Positions 7,481 to 16,821 of a stretch of 64,000 nucleotides of DNA are shown in pieces (position 1 is the first letter of the stretch; each line of letters starts with the position of its first letter). Below the pieces are notes generated by a model that saw nothing but the letters and a program-made list of their open reading frames with translations, had not been told where the DNA came from and searched no databases. The DNA is from Acuticoccus sp965213555. Its GTDB lineage: Bacteria > Pseudomonadota > Alphaproteobacteria > Rhizobiales > Amorphaceae. The stretch covers positions 124,001-188,000 of the forward strand of contig NZ_OZ243890.1 of the NCBI RefSeq assembly GCF_965213555.1, written 5' to 3'. The position numbers and the translations under genes are program-made.

Positions 7481-10400
7481 GCGGTCCGCCGCGGCGGCAA
7501 GCGTCGAGGCGGCGGAGTTGGAGCGGGGTCGCCACAGGCCGCGCTCGATGGCCTCGAGCAGGCGGGCGTTCAGCTCGCGCCACGCCGCGGGGTTGTTCGC
7601 CGCGATGAAGCTCGCGACCCGTGCATCCGCGACGTAGGCGGCGTGGACGGCATCGAAGTGGTGGTCCCTCACCGCGCCCGTGGTGGCGGCGAAGGCGAAC
7701 ATGTAGTCCACCGTCGCGGCCATCTCGAAGGCGCCCTTGTAGCCGTGGCCCATGACGCCGGCGATCCACTTGGGGTTCGTCGCGCGGCCATGGACGACGC
7801 GCGCAACCTCCTCCTCCAGCGAGCGCACCACGGGTCGCTCGGAACGAGAGTGGTCGTTGTGGTAGATCGTCGGGCGCTCGCCGCGAGCTCGGTGCGCGGC
7901 GGCGGTGAGCCCGCCCTCGAACTGGTAGTAGTCGTCGCTGTCGAGGAGGTCGTGCTCGCGGTTGTCCTGGTTGTGCACCACGGCCTCGAGCGTGCGCAGG
8001 CGTCGCTCGAAGGCCTCGCGATCGGCGGTCCCGGCCTCGCGGGCACCGTAGGCGTAGGCGCTCCAAACCGTGTAGGCCTCGGCGAGGTCGTCACGGTGCG
8101 TCCAGCCCCCCTCGTCGATGAGCGCCTGGAGGCCCGCCCCGTACGCGCCCGGCATCGAGCCGAACACGCGGTGGCCGGCACGCCGGGCCGCCTCGTCGGG
8201 GTCCGCACCGGACGCGACCAGGGCCTCGCGCTCGGCGGCCATCCGGGCGGCGATGGGGTTGTCCGCAGCGTCCTCCGCCAGCGCGCCGGCCGCGCGGGCG
8301 GCGCGGTCGAAAAGCGCGATCTGGTCGGGGAAGGCGTCCCGGAAGAAGCCGGAGATGCGCAGCGTGACGTCGACCCGCGGCCGGCCGAGCACGGCGAGCG
8401 GCACGACCTCGTAGCCGGTGACGCGGCGCGAGGCGTGGTCCCACGTCGGCCGCACGCCGATCAGCGCCAGCGCCTGGGCAATGTCGTCGCCACCGGTGCG
8501 CATGTTCGCCGTCCCCCAGCAGGTGAGGCCGATGGAGGTGGGCCAGTCGCCGTGATCCTGGAGGTGGCGCACCAGCACGAGCTCGGCGGAGCGCTGGCCG
8601 AGCGTCCACGCCGCCTGGGTCGGCACGGAGCGGGTGTCGACGGAGTAGAAGTTGCGCCCCGTGGGCAGCACCTCGGGCCGGCCGCGTGAGGGTGCGCCCG
8701 AGGGGCCGGGCGGCACGAAGCGTCCGGCGAGCGCGGCGAGCACGCCGGCGACCTCGGCCGCGCCGCAGGCGTCCACCGCCGGGGCGAGCTCCTCGCGGAC
8801 GCCCTTCAGGACCGCGGCGGTCGCGGTCCACTCAGCCGGGCAGGCCTCGCCGGCGACGAGGCGCGCGGCGGCGAGCTCCAGCCGCTCCACTGCGTCGCCG
8901 TGGGTGCGCCACGGGTCGCCCGCCGCCAGTGCAGCCGGTCGCGCGCCGGTCCACGGCTCCGCCATGGCGCAGTCGAGGGGATCGAAGGCGAGGCCGAGGT
9001 CGGCCGCGATGGCCCGGGTGAGCGAGGCGTCCCGCGCCCGCCCGCCGCGGGGGACGCGGACGAGGGCGCACAACAGGTCCGTGCGCCGGCGGCCCGCCGG
9101 CGAACGGCCGAAGACGTGCAGGCCGTCGCGGATCTGCAGCTCCTTGAGCTCGCAGAGCCAGCCGTCGAGCCGCTCCAGCGCCGCGCCCTCGTCGAGCCCT
9201 GCCAGGCCGACGTCCTGTGCCAGGCCAGCCCCCTCGGCGCACGCGAGGATCTCGCTCGCCAGGAGCCTCGCACGCCGGGCGTCGCCGACGGCGGCGTCGT
9301 AGTACTCGTCGACGAGCGCCTCGAGGTCGCGCAGCGCGCCGTGCGTCTCGGCCCGCGTCAGCGGCGGCGTCAGGTGGTCCACCACCACCGCCTGCGCCCG
9401 CCGCTTGGCCTGGGCGCCCTCCCCCGGATCGTTGACGATGAAGGGGTAGACGTGGGGCGTCGGCCCGAGCACCGCCTCCGGCCAGCACGTGGCGGACAGC
9501 GCGAGCGCCTTGCCAGGCAGCCACTCGAGCGTGCCGTGCTTGCCCATGTGGACGACCGCGTGGGCGCCGAAGTCGTGGCGCAGCGCCATGTAGAACGCGA
9601 GGTAGGCGTGCGGCGGGACGAGCGCCGGGTCGTGGTAGCTCGCGGTTGGATCGACGTCGTAGCCGCGGGCCGGCTGCACGCCGAGGACGACGTTGCCGAG
9701 CCGCATGAGGGGAAGGCGGAACGCGCCGTCCGCGACGAACCGGTCCGTCGCCGGCTCGCCCCAGCGCGCCCGCACGGCCGCGTGGAGCGCCTCGGGAAGC
9801 ATGGCAAGGTGCGTTCCGTATTGCTCCAACGACAGCGTTTCGCGGACCTCGCGATCGTTCCGCGCGGCGTTGGTCGGACCCGCTTGGATGGCTGCGATGA
9901 GGGCGTTCCCGTCGGCGGGGAGTGGTCCGACGTCGTAGCCCGCATCGCGCATCGCCTCGAGGAGGACGAGCGTGCCGGCCGGCGTGTCGAGGCCGACGCC
10001 GTTGCCGATGCGCCCGTCGCGCGTCGGGTAGTTGGCGAGGACGATCGCGACGCGGCGGGCGGCGGGCTCGGCCGGGATCCTCGCCCAGCGCCGGGCGAGC
10101 TCGGCCACGAAGCGCACACGGTCCGGCTCGGGCTCGGAGCGCACGACGTCGCACTCGGTGCGCGCGTCCCAACGCGCGGCGCGCTTGAAGGCGACGGCCC
10201 TCGTGATGATGCGCCCGTCCACCTCGGGCAGTGCGACGTTCATCGCGAGGTCCCGAGCGGTGAGGCCCTGGGAGGAGGCGTGCCAAGCCTCGCGCGGCGA
10301 GCCCGACAGGACCGCCTGGAGCACCACCGCGCTGCCCTCGTCGAGCACCGTGCCGGGATGGCGCGCGCCGGGCGGGGCGAGCGCGAACCCCGTGGTGTTG

Positions 10401-11189
10401 ACGACGACCGCCGGCGGCGCAGCGGTGAACGCCGCGCGCACGACGGCCTGGCACGCAGGGTCCTTCAGCGTCGCGGCGAAGACGGGCAGCGGGTTCAGCC
10501 CCTCGGCGCGCAGCGCGGCGGCAAGGGCGTCCACCGGCGCGGTCTGCCCGCCCTGGACGAGCGCGCGGTAGAACGCGATCGCAGCGACGGGCGCGCCGGC
10601 ATCCCACGTGGCCGAAAGCTCGGCGAGGCTCGCGATGCCGCGGCCCGGGTGCCACACGCCGGCCGGACGGCAGCGGCTCAGGCGGCCCGGGGCGCACGGT
10701 CCCCGCGAGGATCGCCGCCGCACGGTCGAGGAAGCGCGCGGCATTGGCGGCGCCGCCCTCCAAGAGGTCGTGCCACAGGGCCGTCGCGTCGGCCGGGTCG
10801 AGCGTGCCGAACGCGTCGAGCTCGGGGTCCGGGCGAGCGTCGCCGGGCAGCGCGGCAAAGGCGATGCCGTGCCGCCGCGCCGCGGCGTGGAGCGCGTCGA
10901 GCCCATAGGCGAAGTAGCTGCGGCCGCCGAGGACGCGGGCGACGACGAGCCGCGCGTGCCGACCGGTGCGCTCGATCCAGGCGTCGACGCTCATCGGGTG
11001 CGACAGGCGCATGAGGTTGACGAGCCGCAGGGACGGCGCGTCGGGGGGGCGGCTCGCCTGGGCGGCGGCGAGCGCCGCGAGCTCGGTGTCGGCGGCCGAC
11101 AGGACGCACACCTCGGCCGGCGTCTGACCGAGGTCGACGGCCTCGCCCTCGTCGGCGATGGCGCCGCGCTGGGCGAGGAGGAGGTGCAT
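7478..11189 (-). pseudogene. cobN: Cobaltochelatase subunit CobN, interrupted by a frameshift
   Basis: CobN is the large ATPase-driven subunit of aerobic cobaltochelatase (CobNST), which inserts cobalt into hydrogenobyrinic acid a,c-diamide during B12 synthesis. The N-terminal part (MHLLLAQRGAIADEG, LSAADTELAALAAAQ) starts at 11189 in one frame. From about 10665 the homology continues in another frame (VWHPGRGIASLAEL) to the stop at 7478, giving about 1236 residues in total, the normal CobN length. Motifs such as ANYPTRDGRIGNGVG, HMGKHGTLEWLPGK and VMGHGYKGAFEMA are intact. Removing one G near 10660-10670 would restore a single frame, so this is either a recent pseudogene or a sequencing error. 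The ATG overlaps the cobW stop (TGATG). No cobS, cobT or cobG is nearby. Confidence 0.9.
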
Positions 11190-12244
11190 CAGGCGTCGGC
11201 GGTCGCCGCGGCGTCGGCCATCGCCTTGAGGAGGTCGCGGCGCACGGTTGCCACGTCGAGGCCGGCGAGCGCGATGACCACGAGGCGGGTGGCGCGCTCA
11301 CCCGGCCGCCACAGCCGATCGTAGCCGACGTCGATGCGGCGGCCGACGGCCTGCACGACGAGGCGCATGGGCTTGCCGGGCACGTCCGCGAAGCCCTTGA
11401 GGCGCAGGATGTCGTGCCGGTCGATGACGGGCGCCAGCGCCTGCGCGAACGCGTCCACGTCGTCGACCTCCGGGCCGTCGACGACGAACGTCGCGAAGTC
11501 GTCGTGATCGTGCTCCCCCTCGTCCGCGTGGTGGGACGGACGCCCGTCGATGAGCGCCTCCGTGCCCGCACCGATGCCGAGGAGGACGGCGAGCGGCAGC
11601 GCGGCGTGGGAGGCGGTCACGATGCGCCCGTTGCCCTCGCCCTCGACGCGGCGGCGCACCCGGCCCACCGTCGCCTCGTCCAGGAGGTCGGTCTTGTTGA
11701 GGACGACGAGGTCGGCCGCGCCGAGCTGATCCTCGAACAGCTCCTCGAGCGGCGCCTCGTGGTCGAGCGCCGGATCGGCACGGCGCTGGGCCTCCACCGC
11801 CGCCGGCTCGTGGGCGAAGCGCCCGTCCGCGACGGCCGCCGCGTCGACCACGGTGACGACGCCGTCCACCGTGACCCTCTCGGCGATCCCCGGCCAGTTG
11901 AACGCCTGCACCAGGGGCTGCGGCAGGGCGAGCCCCGAGGTTTCGATGACGATGTGGTCCGGCGGGTCGGAGCGGTCCAACAGGCGCGTCATCGTCGGCA
12001 CGAAGTCGTCCGCGACGGTGCAGCAGATGCAGCCGTTGGTGAGCTCGACGACGTCCTCCTCGCGGCACGCCGCGATGCCGCAGCCCCGCAGCACCTCGCC
12101 GTCGACGCCGAGGTCGCCGAACTCGTTGATGATGAGCGCAATGCGGCGGCCGTCCGCGTTCTGCAGGATGTGGCGGATCAGCGTGGTCTTGCCCGCCCCC
12201 AAGAACCCGGTGACGACGGTGGCGGGGATCTTGGCGGTTCGCAT
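11189..12244 (-). CDS. cobW: Cobalamin biosynthesis GTPase CobW
   Basis: This 351-residue COG0523 G3E-family GTPase is thought to deliver cobalt for B12 synthesis. Visible motifs are the Walker A loop GFLGAGKT at residues 13-20, the metal-binding GCICC at 71-75, ETSGLALPQP in the switch region, the guanine-specificity NKTD near 181, and an acidic/His-rich HHADEGEHDHDD loop before the CobW C-terminal domain. Immediate overlap with cobN identifies it as CobW rather than a zinc-linked paralogue. Only 91 bp separate it from the end of the upstream gene, and I found no cobalamin riboswitch core there. Confidence 0.93.
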   Translation of the reverse strand: MRTAKIPATVVTGFLGAGKTTLIRHILQNADGRRIALIINEFGDLGVDGEVLRGCGIAACREEDVVELTNGCICCTVADDFVPTMTRLLDRSDPPDHIVIETSGLALPQPLVQAFNWPGIAERVTVDGVVTVVDAAAVADGRFAHEPAAVEAQRRADPALDHEAPLEELFEDQLGAADLVVLNKTDLLDEATVGRVRRRVEGEGNGRIVTASHAALPLAVLLGIGAGTEALIDGRPSHHADEGEHDHDDFATFVVDGPEVDDVDAFAQALAPVIDRHDILRLKGFADVPGKPMRLVVQAVGRRIDVGYDRLWRPGERATRLVVIALAGLDVATVRRDLLKAMADAAATADA

Positions 12245-12335
12245 GGCTGACCTTCCTTGGACGGGGTCAACTGCATGTCATGCGCCCGCCGCCTTGGGAA
12301 GCGATCGGGAGCCACCCCCGCGGCGCCGACGGGCG

Positions 12336-13141
12336 TCAGCGGCCAGCGAAGTTCGCCCCGCGCTTCTCCAGCATCGCCGCGATGGCCTCCTCGTGGTCGC
12401 CCGTCGCATGGGCGAGCGCTTGGGTGGCTGCGGACAGCTCGAGCAGCGTCTCAAGGCTCACCTGCCCCGCCTGGCGCAACAGACGCTTGGTCATCCGCAC
12501 CGCGTGGGGTGGGTTGACGGCGATCCTCCGGGCGAGCGCGCGTGGGCGGCCTCCATCAGCTCCTCGGCCGGCACGACGCGCGAGACGAGGCCGCAGGCGA
12601 GCGCCTCCTGCGCATCCACCGGATCGCCCGTCAGCGCCATCTCGCACGCCTTGGAGAAGCCGACGACACGCGGCAAGAGCCACGCGCCGCCGTCGCCGGG
12701 CACGATGCCGATCTTGACGAAGCTCTCCGCGAAGCGCGCGTTCTCCGATGCGATCCGGAGGTCGCACATGAGGGTGAGGTCGCAGCCCGCGCCGATGGCG
12801 GGACCGTTCACCGCCGCGACCACCGGCACCTCGAGGGCCTCGAAGGCGAGCGGCAGTCGCTGGATGCCGTAGCGGTAGTTGCGCCGCGTCTGCGCCGGGA
12901 CCTCCTCGGCGAGGCCGCCACCCTTGCCCATCGTCTTGATGTTGCCGCCGGAGGAGAACGCGCTGCCGGCACCGGTCAGCACGAGCGCGCGGACCTCGAT
13001 GTCGCGGTCGGCCGCGGCGAGCGTGTCGAGCAGCGCCTCGATGACGTCGGCGTCGGAGATCGCGTTGCGCGTGTCGGGGCGGTTCAGCGTGATCGTCGCG
13101 ATCCCGCCGTCGCCCTTCTCGAAGAGGACTGGGTCCGTCAA
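12336..13141 (-). pseudogene. Enoyl-CoA hydratase/isomerase family protein, frameshifted near the 3' end
   Basis: A crotonase-fold protein begins at TTG 13141 behind an AAGGAGG ribosome-binding site (start LTDPVLFEKGDGG). It contains the oxyanion-hole segments SSGGNIKTMG and NGPAIGAGCDL and the VKIGIVPGDGG strand. Near 12538 the frame changes: the first frame ends EAAHAR, and homology resumes as ALARRIAVNPPHAVRMTKRL down to the stop at 12336. Restoring one base would give about 268 residues, normal for the family. The substrate is unknown; the divergent SDR and racemase genes suggest branched or short acyl-CoA. It may be a true pseudogene or a sequencing error. Confidence 0.85.
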
Positions 13142-13261
13142 GTGTGCCTCCTTGGGTTGGCGGCCACCATGGCACGGTTGGCCGCGGCGCGCCCCTTGCG
13201 CTTTGCCTCCGGAACGGGCCCGATGGGGGCAAGGCGGCGCGGGACCGCCGCGGGAGGGACG

Positions 13262-14023
13262 ATGGAGATCGCGGGACAGGTCGCCGTGGTGACCGGAGGG
13301 GCCTCGGGGCTCGGCCTTGCCACCGTGGAGCGGCTCGTCGCGCGGGGCGCGAAGGTGGTCGTCGCCGACCTCGCCGAGGCGGGCGCTGCGGAGGCAGAAC
13401 GGCTCGGCGAGGCCGTCCGCTTCGTCACGGCGGACGTCACCGAGACCGCGCCCATGGAGGCCGTGTTCGACGCCGCGGCCGAGCTCGGCACGCTGCGCGC
13501 CGTCGTGCACTGCGCCGGCGGCGGCGGGGCGCTGCGCATCCTCGACCGCGACGGCAACCCCGGCTCGCTGGAGCACTACGAACGCATCATCCGCCTCAAC
13601 CTCATCGGCTCGTTCAACGTGCTGCGCCTCGGCGCCGCCCGCATGGCGCGGACGGAGCCCGTGGACGAGGAGCGCGGCGTCGTCGTCATGACCGCGTCCG
13701 TCGCCGCCTACGAGGGGCAGATCGGGCAGATCCCGTACGCCTCGTCGAAGGCCGGCATCGTCGGCATGACCATCGTCGCGGCCCGCGACCTCGCCGGCAA
13801 GCAGATCCGCGTCAACACCATCGCCCCGGGCATCTTCGACACGCCGCTCCTCGCCCGGCTGCCGCAGAACGTGCGCGACTCGCTGGGCGCGATGGTGCCC
13901 CATCCTCGCCGGCTGGGACGGCCCGAGGAGTTCGCGATGACCGCCTGCCACATCATCGAGAACGCCATGCTGAACGGCGAGACGATCCGCCTCGACGGCG
14001 CGATCCGCATGGCCCCCCGGTAG
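13262..14023 (+). CDS. SDR dehydrogenase, 3-hydroxyacyl-CoA (HSD10)-like
   Basis: This 253-residue SDR starts at ATG 13262 behind GGGAGGG. It has TGGASGLG (about 12-19), the catalytic Ser in TASVAAYEG, and YASSKAG with the Tyr-Lys pair. The insertion ILDRDGNPGSLEHYERII and the NAMLNGETIRLDGAIRM ending are typical of 17-beta-HSD type 10 / 2-methyl-3-hydroxyacyl-CoA dehydrogenases. Such enzymes oxidise short or branched 3-hydroxyacyl-CoA with NAD. It is followed after 12 bp by a racemase gene and lies back to back with an enoyl-CoA hydratase, which fits acyl-CoA catabolism. Confidence 0.88.
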   Translation: MEIAGQVAVVTGGASGLGLATVERLVARGAKVVVADLAEAGAAEAERLGEAVRFVTADVTETAPMEAVFDAAAELGTLRAVVHCAGGGGALRILDRDGNPGSLEHYERIIRLNLIGSFNVLRLGAARMARTEPVDEERGVVVMTASVAAYEGQIGQIPYASSKAGIVGMTIVAARDLAGKQIRVNTIAPGIFDTPLLARLPQNVRDSLGAMVPHPRRLGRPEEFAMTACHIIENAMLNGETIRLDGAIRMAPR

Positions 14024-14035
14024 GCCGAGGACGAG

Positions 14036-15151
14036 ATGGACGACGCGCGCACCGGCCCCCTCGCGGGCCTTAAGATTGTCGAGTTCGCAGGGCTCGGCCC
14101 GGGCCCGCTCGCTGCGATGCTCCTCGCGGACCTTGGCGCCGACGTGGTGCGCGTCGAGCGCGCGGGGACCGAGCGCATGGACCCGAGGGACGTCGTCGCC
14201 CGCGGCCGCCGCTTCGTAGCGCTCGACCTCAAGGATCCCGGAAGCAGCGCGGCAGCACGCAGGCTCTGCGAGGCGGCCGACGTCCTCATCGAGGGCTTCC
14301 GCCCCGGCGTGATGGAGCGGCTCGGGCTCGGCCCGGACGATCTCCTCGCGACGAACCCGCGGCTCGTCTACGCGCGCATGACCGGGTGGGGGCAGACCGG
14401 CCCGCTCGCCAACGCGGTGGGCCACGACATCAACTACATCGCCATCACCGGAGCGCTCGCCGCCATCGGCCCGAAGGAGCGGCCGGTCGCCCCGCTCAAC
14501 CTCCTCGGCGACTACGGCGGCGGCTCGCTCTACCTCGTCATGGGCATCCTCGCTGCCGTCGTCGAGCGCGGTCGGTCCGGCCGCGGCCAGGTGATCGACT
14601 GCGCGATCTGCGACAACGTCGGCACGATGATGTCGATCTTCCAGACCTTCGCCCGCCGCGGCCTCCTGAAGGAGGAGCGCGAGGCGAACATGCTGGACGG
14701 CGGCGCGCACTACTACGGCGTCTACGCCTGCGCGGACGGACGGCACGTCGCGCTGGGCGCCATCGAGCCGCAGTTCTACGCCGCGCTGCGCCGCCTCGCC
14801 GGGCTCGACGACGACGCCTACGACGCGCAGAACGACCGCGCCGGCTGGCCCGAGCTGCGCCGGCGCATGGAGGCGCTGTTCGCCACGCGGACGCAGCGCG
14901 AGTGGTGCGACCTCCTCGAGGGGACCGACGCCTGCGTCGCCCCGGTCCTCGCCCTGTCGGAGGCGCCGTCCCATCCGCACCTTGCCGCGCGAGGCAGCTT
15001 CGCGACGCGCGAGGACGGCGCCGTCGAGCCCGCGCCGACGCCGCGCTTCTCTCGCACGCAGGGGCCGTTGCCGCCCCGCGCGCCAACCGCGCCGACGCCG
15101 CTCGACGAGATCCTCGACGGGTGGCAGGCCGACGCCAAACAGGAGGCTTGA
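14036..15151 (+). CDS. Alpha-methylacyl-CoA racemase-like CaiB/BaiF family protein
   Basis: This 371-residue family III CoA-transferase-fold protein is of the racemase subgroup. It begins LAGLKIVEFAGLGPGPLAAM and contains MTGWGQTGPL, the AVGHDINYIAITGAL segment with the catalytic His-Asp region of alpha-methylacyl-CoA racemases, and LGDYGGGSLYLV. These enzymes interconvert (R)- and (S)-2-methylacyl-CoA thioesters so that beta-oxidation can proceed. The gene lies between two SDR genes with gaps of 12 and 1 bp, so a three-gene operon is likely. Confidence 0.88.
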   Translation: MDDARTGPLAGLKIVEFAGLGPGPLAAMLLADLGADVVRVERAGTERMDPRDVVARGRRFVALDLKDPGSSAAARRLCEAADVLIEGFRPGVMERLGLGPDDLLATNPRLVYARMTGWGQTGPLANAVGHDINYIAITGALAAIGPKERPVAPLNLLGDYGGGSLYLVMGILAAVVERGRSGRGQVIDCAICDNVGTMMSIFQTFARRGLLKEEREANMLDGGAHYYGVYACADGRHVALGAIEPQFYAALRRLAGLDDDAYDAQNDRAGWPELRRRMEALFATRTQREWCDLLEGTDACVAPVLALSEAPSHPHLAARGSFATREDGAVEPAPTPRFSRTQGPLPPRAPTAPTPLDEILDGWQADAKQEA

Positions 15152-15152
15152 G

Positions 15153-15860
15153 GTGGAGACCGTCCTCGTCACCGGCGTCAGCCGCGGCATCGGCGCGGCC
15201 ATCGCGGCACGCTGCGCCGCCGACGGCCTCAACGTGGTCGGGATCGCGCGGACCCGTCCGAACGACTTCGCCGGCGACTTCCGCGCCATCGACCTCTCCG
15301 GGCCCGACGCCCGCGGGGCGTTGGCCGCCATCGCCGAGGAGGTGGCGCCCACGCGCCTCGTCGCCAACGCCGGCCTCGTGCGCGCCGAGACGCTGGACGC
15401 CACCACCGACGACGGCTTCGAGGCCACCATGCGGCTCAACGTGCAGTCCGTCATCTGGGCGATGCAGGCGGTGACGCCGGCGATGCGCGCGGCACGGTTC
15501 GGCCGTGTGGTGCTGATCGGCAGCCGCGCCGCGCTCGGCAAGACGGAGCGCATCACGTACTCCGCTTCCAAGGCAGCGCTGGGCGGCATAGCGCGGTCCG
15601 CCGCCCTCGAGCTCGCTGCGGACGGCATCACCGTCAACGTCGTCGGCCCCGGCCCCATCGAGACCGAGCTGTTCCGCATCAACCAGCCGGAGGGGTCGCC
15701 GGCGCGCGAGGCGCTCCTCGCCGACGTCCCCATGGGAAGGCTGGGTGCGCCGGAGGAGGTCGCTGCTGCCGTCGCGTTCTTCCTGTCGGCGGATGCGGGC
15801 TTCGTCACCGGGCAGACGCTCTACGTGTGCGGCGGCCTCAGCGTCGGCCCCGCCCGCTAG
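15153..15860 (+). CDS. SDR-family oxidoreductase (FabG-like)
   Basis: This 235-residue SDR starts at GTG 15153 with an AGGAGG site overlapping the end of the racemase gene. It has VTGVSRGIGAAIA at the N-terminus, NAG at about 75, the catalytic Ser in LIGSRAALGK, YSASKAAL with Tyr and Lys, and the VGPGPIETE loop. It is a complete classical SDR with normal catalytic residues, unlike the one at 3460. Its TAG stop is the first three bases of the 105-bp repeat. The substrate is probably a 3-oxoacyl-CoA or a related ketone. Confidence 0.88.
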   Translation: METVLVTGVSRGIGAAIAARCAADGLNVVGIARTRPNDFAGDFRAIDLSGPDARGALAAIAEEVAPTRLVANAGLVRAETLDATTDDGFEATMRLNVQSVIWAMQAVTPAMRAARFGRVVLIGSRAALGKTERITYSASKAALGGIARSAALELAADGITVNVVGPGPIETELFRINQPEGSPAREALLADVPMGRLGAPEEVAAAVAFFLSADAGFVTGQTLYVCGGLSVGPAR

Positions 15861-15962
15861 AGCGGTTTGGGGTTAGGCGGAACCACCTAACTCCAAGAAG
15901 ACCGCTCTTAATCGAAAAGCTAGAGCATCTTATCTGGGTCTGAGGAGACCCAGGATGCGCTA
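15858..15962. repeat. 105-bp two-hairpin repeat, copy 2
   Basis: This is the second copy of the element at 7376-7480. Outer arms AGAGCGGT / ACCGCTCT enclose GTTAGGCGGAACCACCTAAC, itself nearly palindromic. The next unit has arms TAGAGCATC / GATGCGCTA around CTGGGTCT-GAGG-AGACCCAG. Compensating differences from copy 1 keep the stems, which points to selection or recent mobility of a structured element. Its first bases provide the stop codon of the SDR gene. Its last TA is the insertion point of the adjacent IS5 element. Confidence 0.75.
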
Positions 15963-16794
15963 GGCTCCGGCCCTAACCAATCCTTACCCTCATCGATCAT
16001 GTCCGGGCTGTGGAAGCGGAGGGGTGGCGATGGCGGACGAGTTCTGGCTGAGCGACAGGCAGTGGGCGGTCATCGAGCCGCACCTGCCGAAGAACCAGCC
16101 CGGGGCGCGGCGGGTCGACGACCGGCGCGTCATCTCCGGGATCATCCATGTGCTCAAGAGCGGCTGCCGGTGGCGCGACGTGCCCGCCGTCTACGGCCCG
16201 CCGAAGACGATTTACAACCGCTGGCACCGCTGGTCGCAGCGCCGCTTCTGGCAGGGGCTGTTCGAGGCGCTGCGCGAGGTCAGCCCCGACGATGCCCACT
16301 GCATCGATTCGACGACCGCCAAGGCGCATCGCTCCTCGGCCGGCGGAAAAGGGGGGCGGATCGCCAGGATATCGGCCGCTCGCGCGGCGGTCGCAGCGCC
16401 AAGATCCACCTGGTGACCGACGGCCGGGGCCGGCCGATCGCGTTCGCGATCACGCCTGGCCAGCTCGGCGATGTTCGAGCTGCGCTGCCGCTCCTCGCTG
16501 CCGTGCCCGCCGGACGAATGTGCCTCGCCGACACGGCCCACGATTCCGACGGCCTGCGCCAGTTCCTCGTCGACCGCGGCACCTTGCCCGTGATCCCGAA
16601 CAACCCGACCCGCAAGCGGCTGCAGCCTTCGACGCGGGCCTCCACCGCCGTCGCAACCTCGTTGAGCGCGCCGTCTCGAACGTCAAGGACTGGCGCCGCG
16701 TCGCGACCCGCTACGACCGCCTCTTCGCAACATACGCTTCGGCTATCGCCCTCGCCATCGTGATCGGATGGTGGTGCTGTGTGAGTCCGGAGCC
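15963..16794 (+). mobile_element. IS5-family element (IS427-like), inactive
   Basis: This 832-bp element is bounded by imperfect terminal inverted repeats: GGCTCCGGCCCTAACC on the left and the reverse complement of GTGAGTCCGGAGCC on the right. It is flanked by TA on both sides (15961-15962 and 16795-16796), as expected for TA-targeting members. It carries one transposase gene split over frames and has landed exactly at the end of the 105-bp repeat. Confidence 0.85.
16030..16784 (+). pseudogene. IS5-family transposase, frameshifted
   Basis: The transposase starts MADEFWLSDRQWAVIEPHLP (DUF4096-type domain) at ATG 16030 behind GGAGG. The first frame reaches DSTTAKAHRSSAGGKGG, where the run A4G6 at 16347-16356 permits the programmed -1 shift usual in this family. 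The second frame carries DIGRSRGGRSAKIHLVTDG and NNPTRKR. A further break near 16630, one T missing before the FDAGLHRRRNLVER segment, is not programmed and inactivates this copy. Confidence 0.85.
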
Positions 16795-16821
16795 TAGGCG
16801 CCGACGTCGCGGGCGGACCCG

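Noticed and set aside
12245..12340. Cobalamin riboswitch before cobW
   Set aside because: Expected for a B12 gene, but the gap to the upstream gene is only 91 bp and I found no B12-box or conserved core.
12491..15808. A 1105-codon minus-strand frame spanning several genes
   Set aside because: Only its last quarter (the enoyl-CoA hydratase) is real. The rest is opposite the SDR, racemase and SDR genes and has shadow composition.
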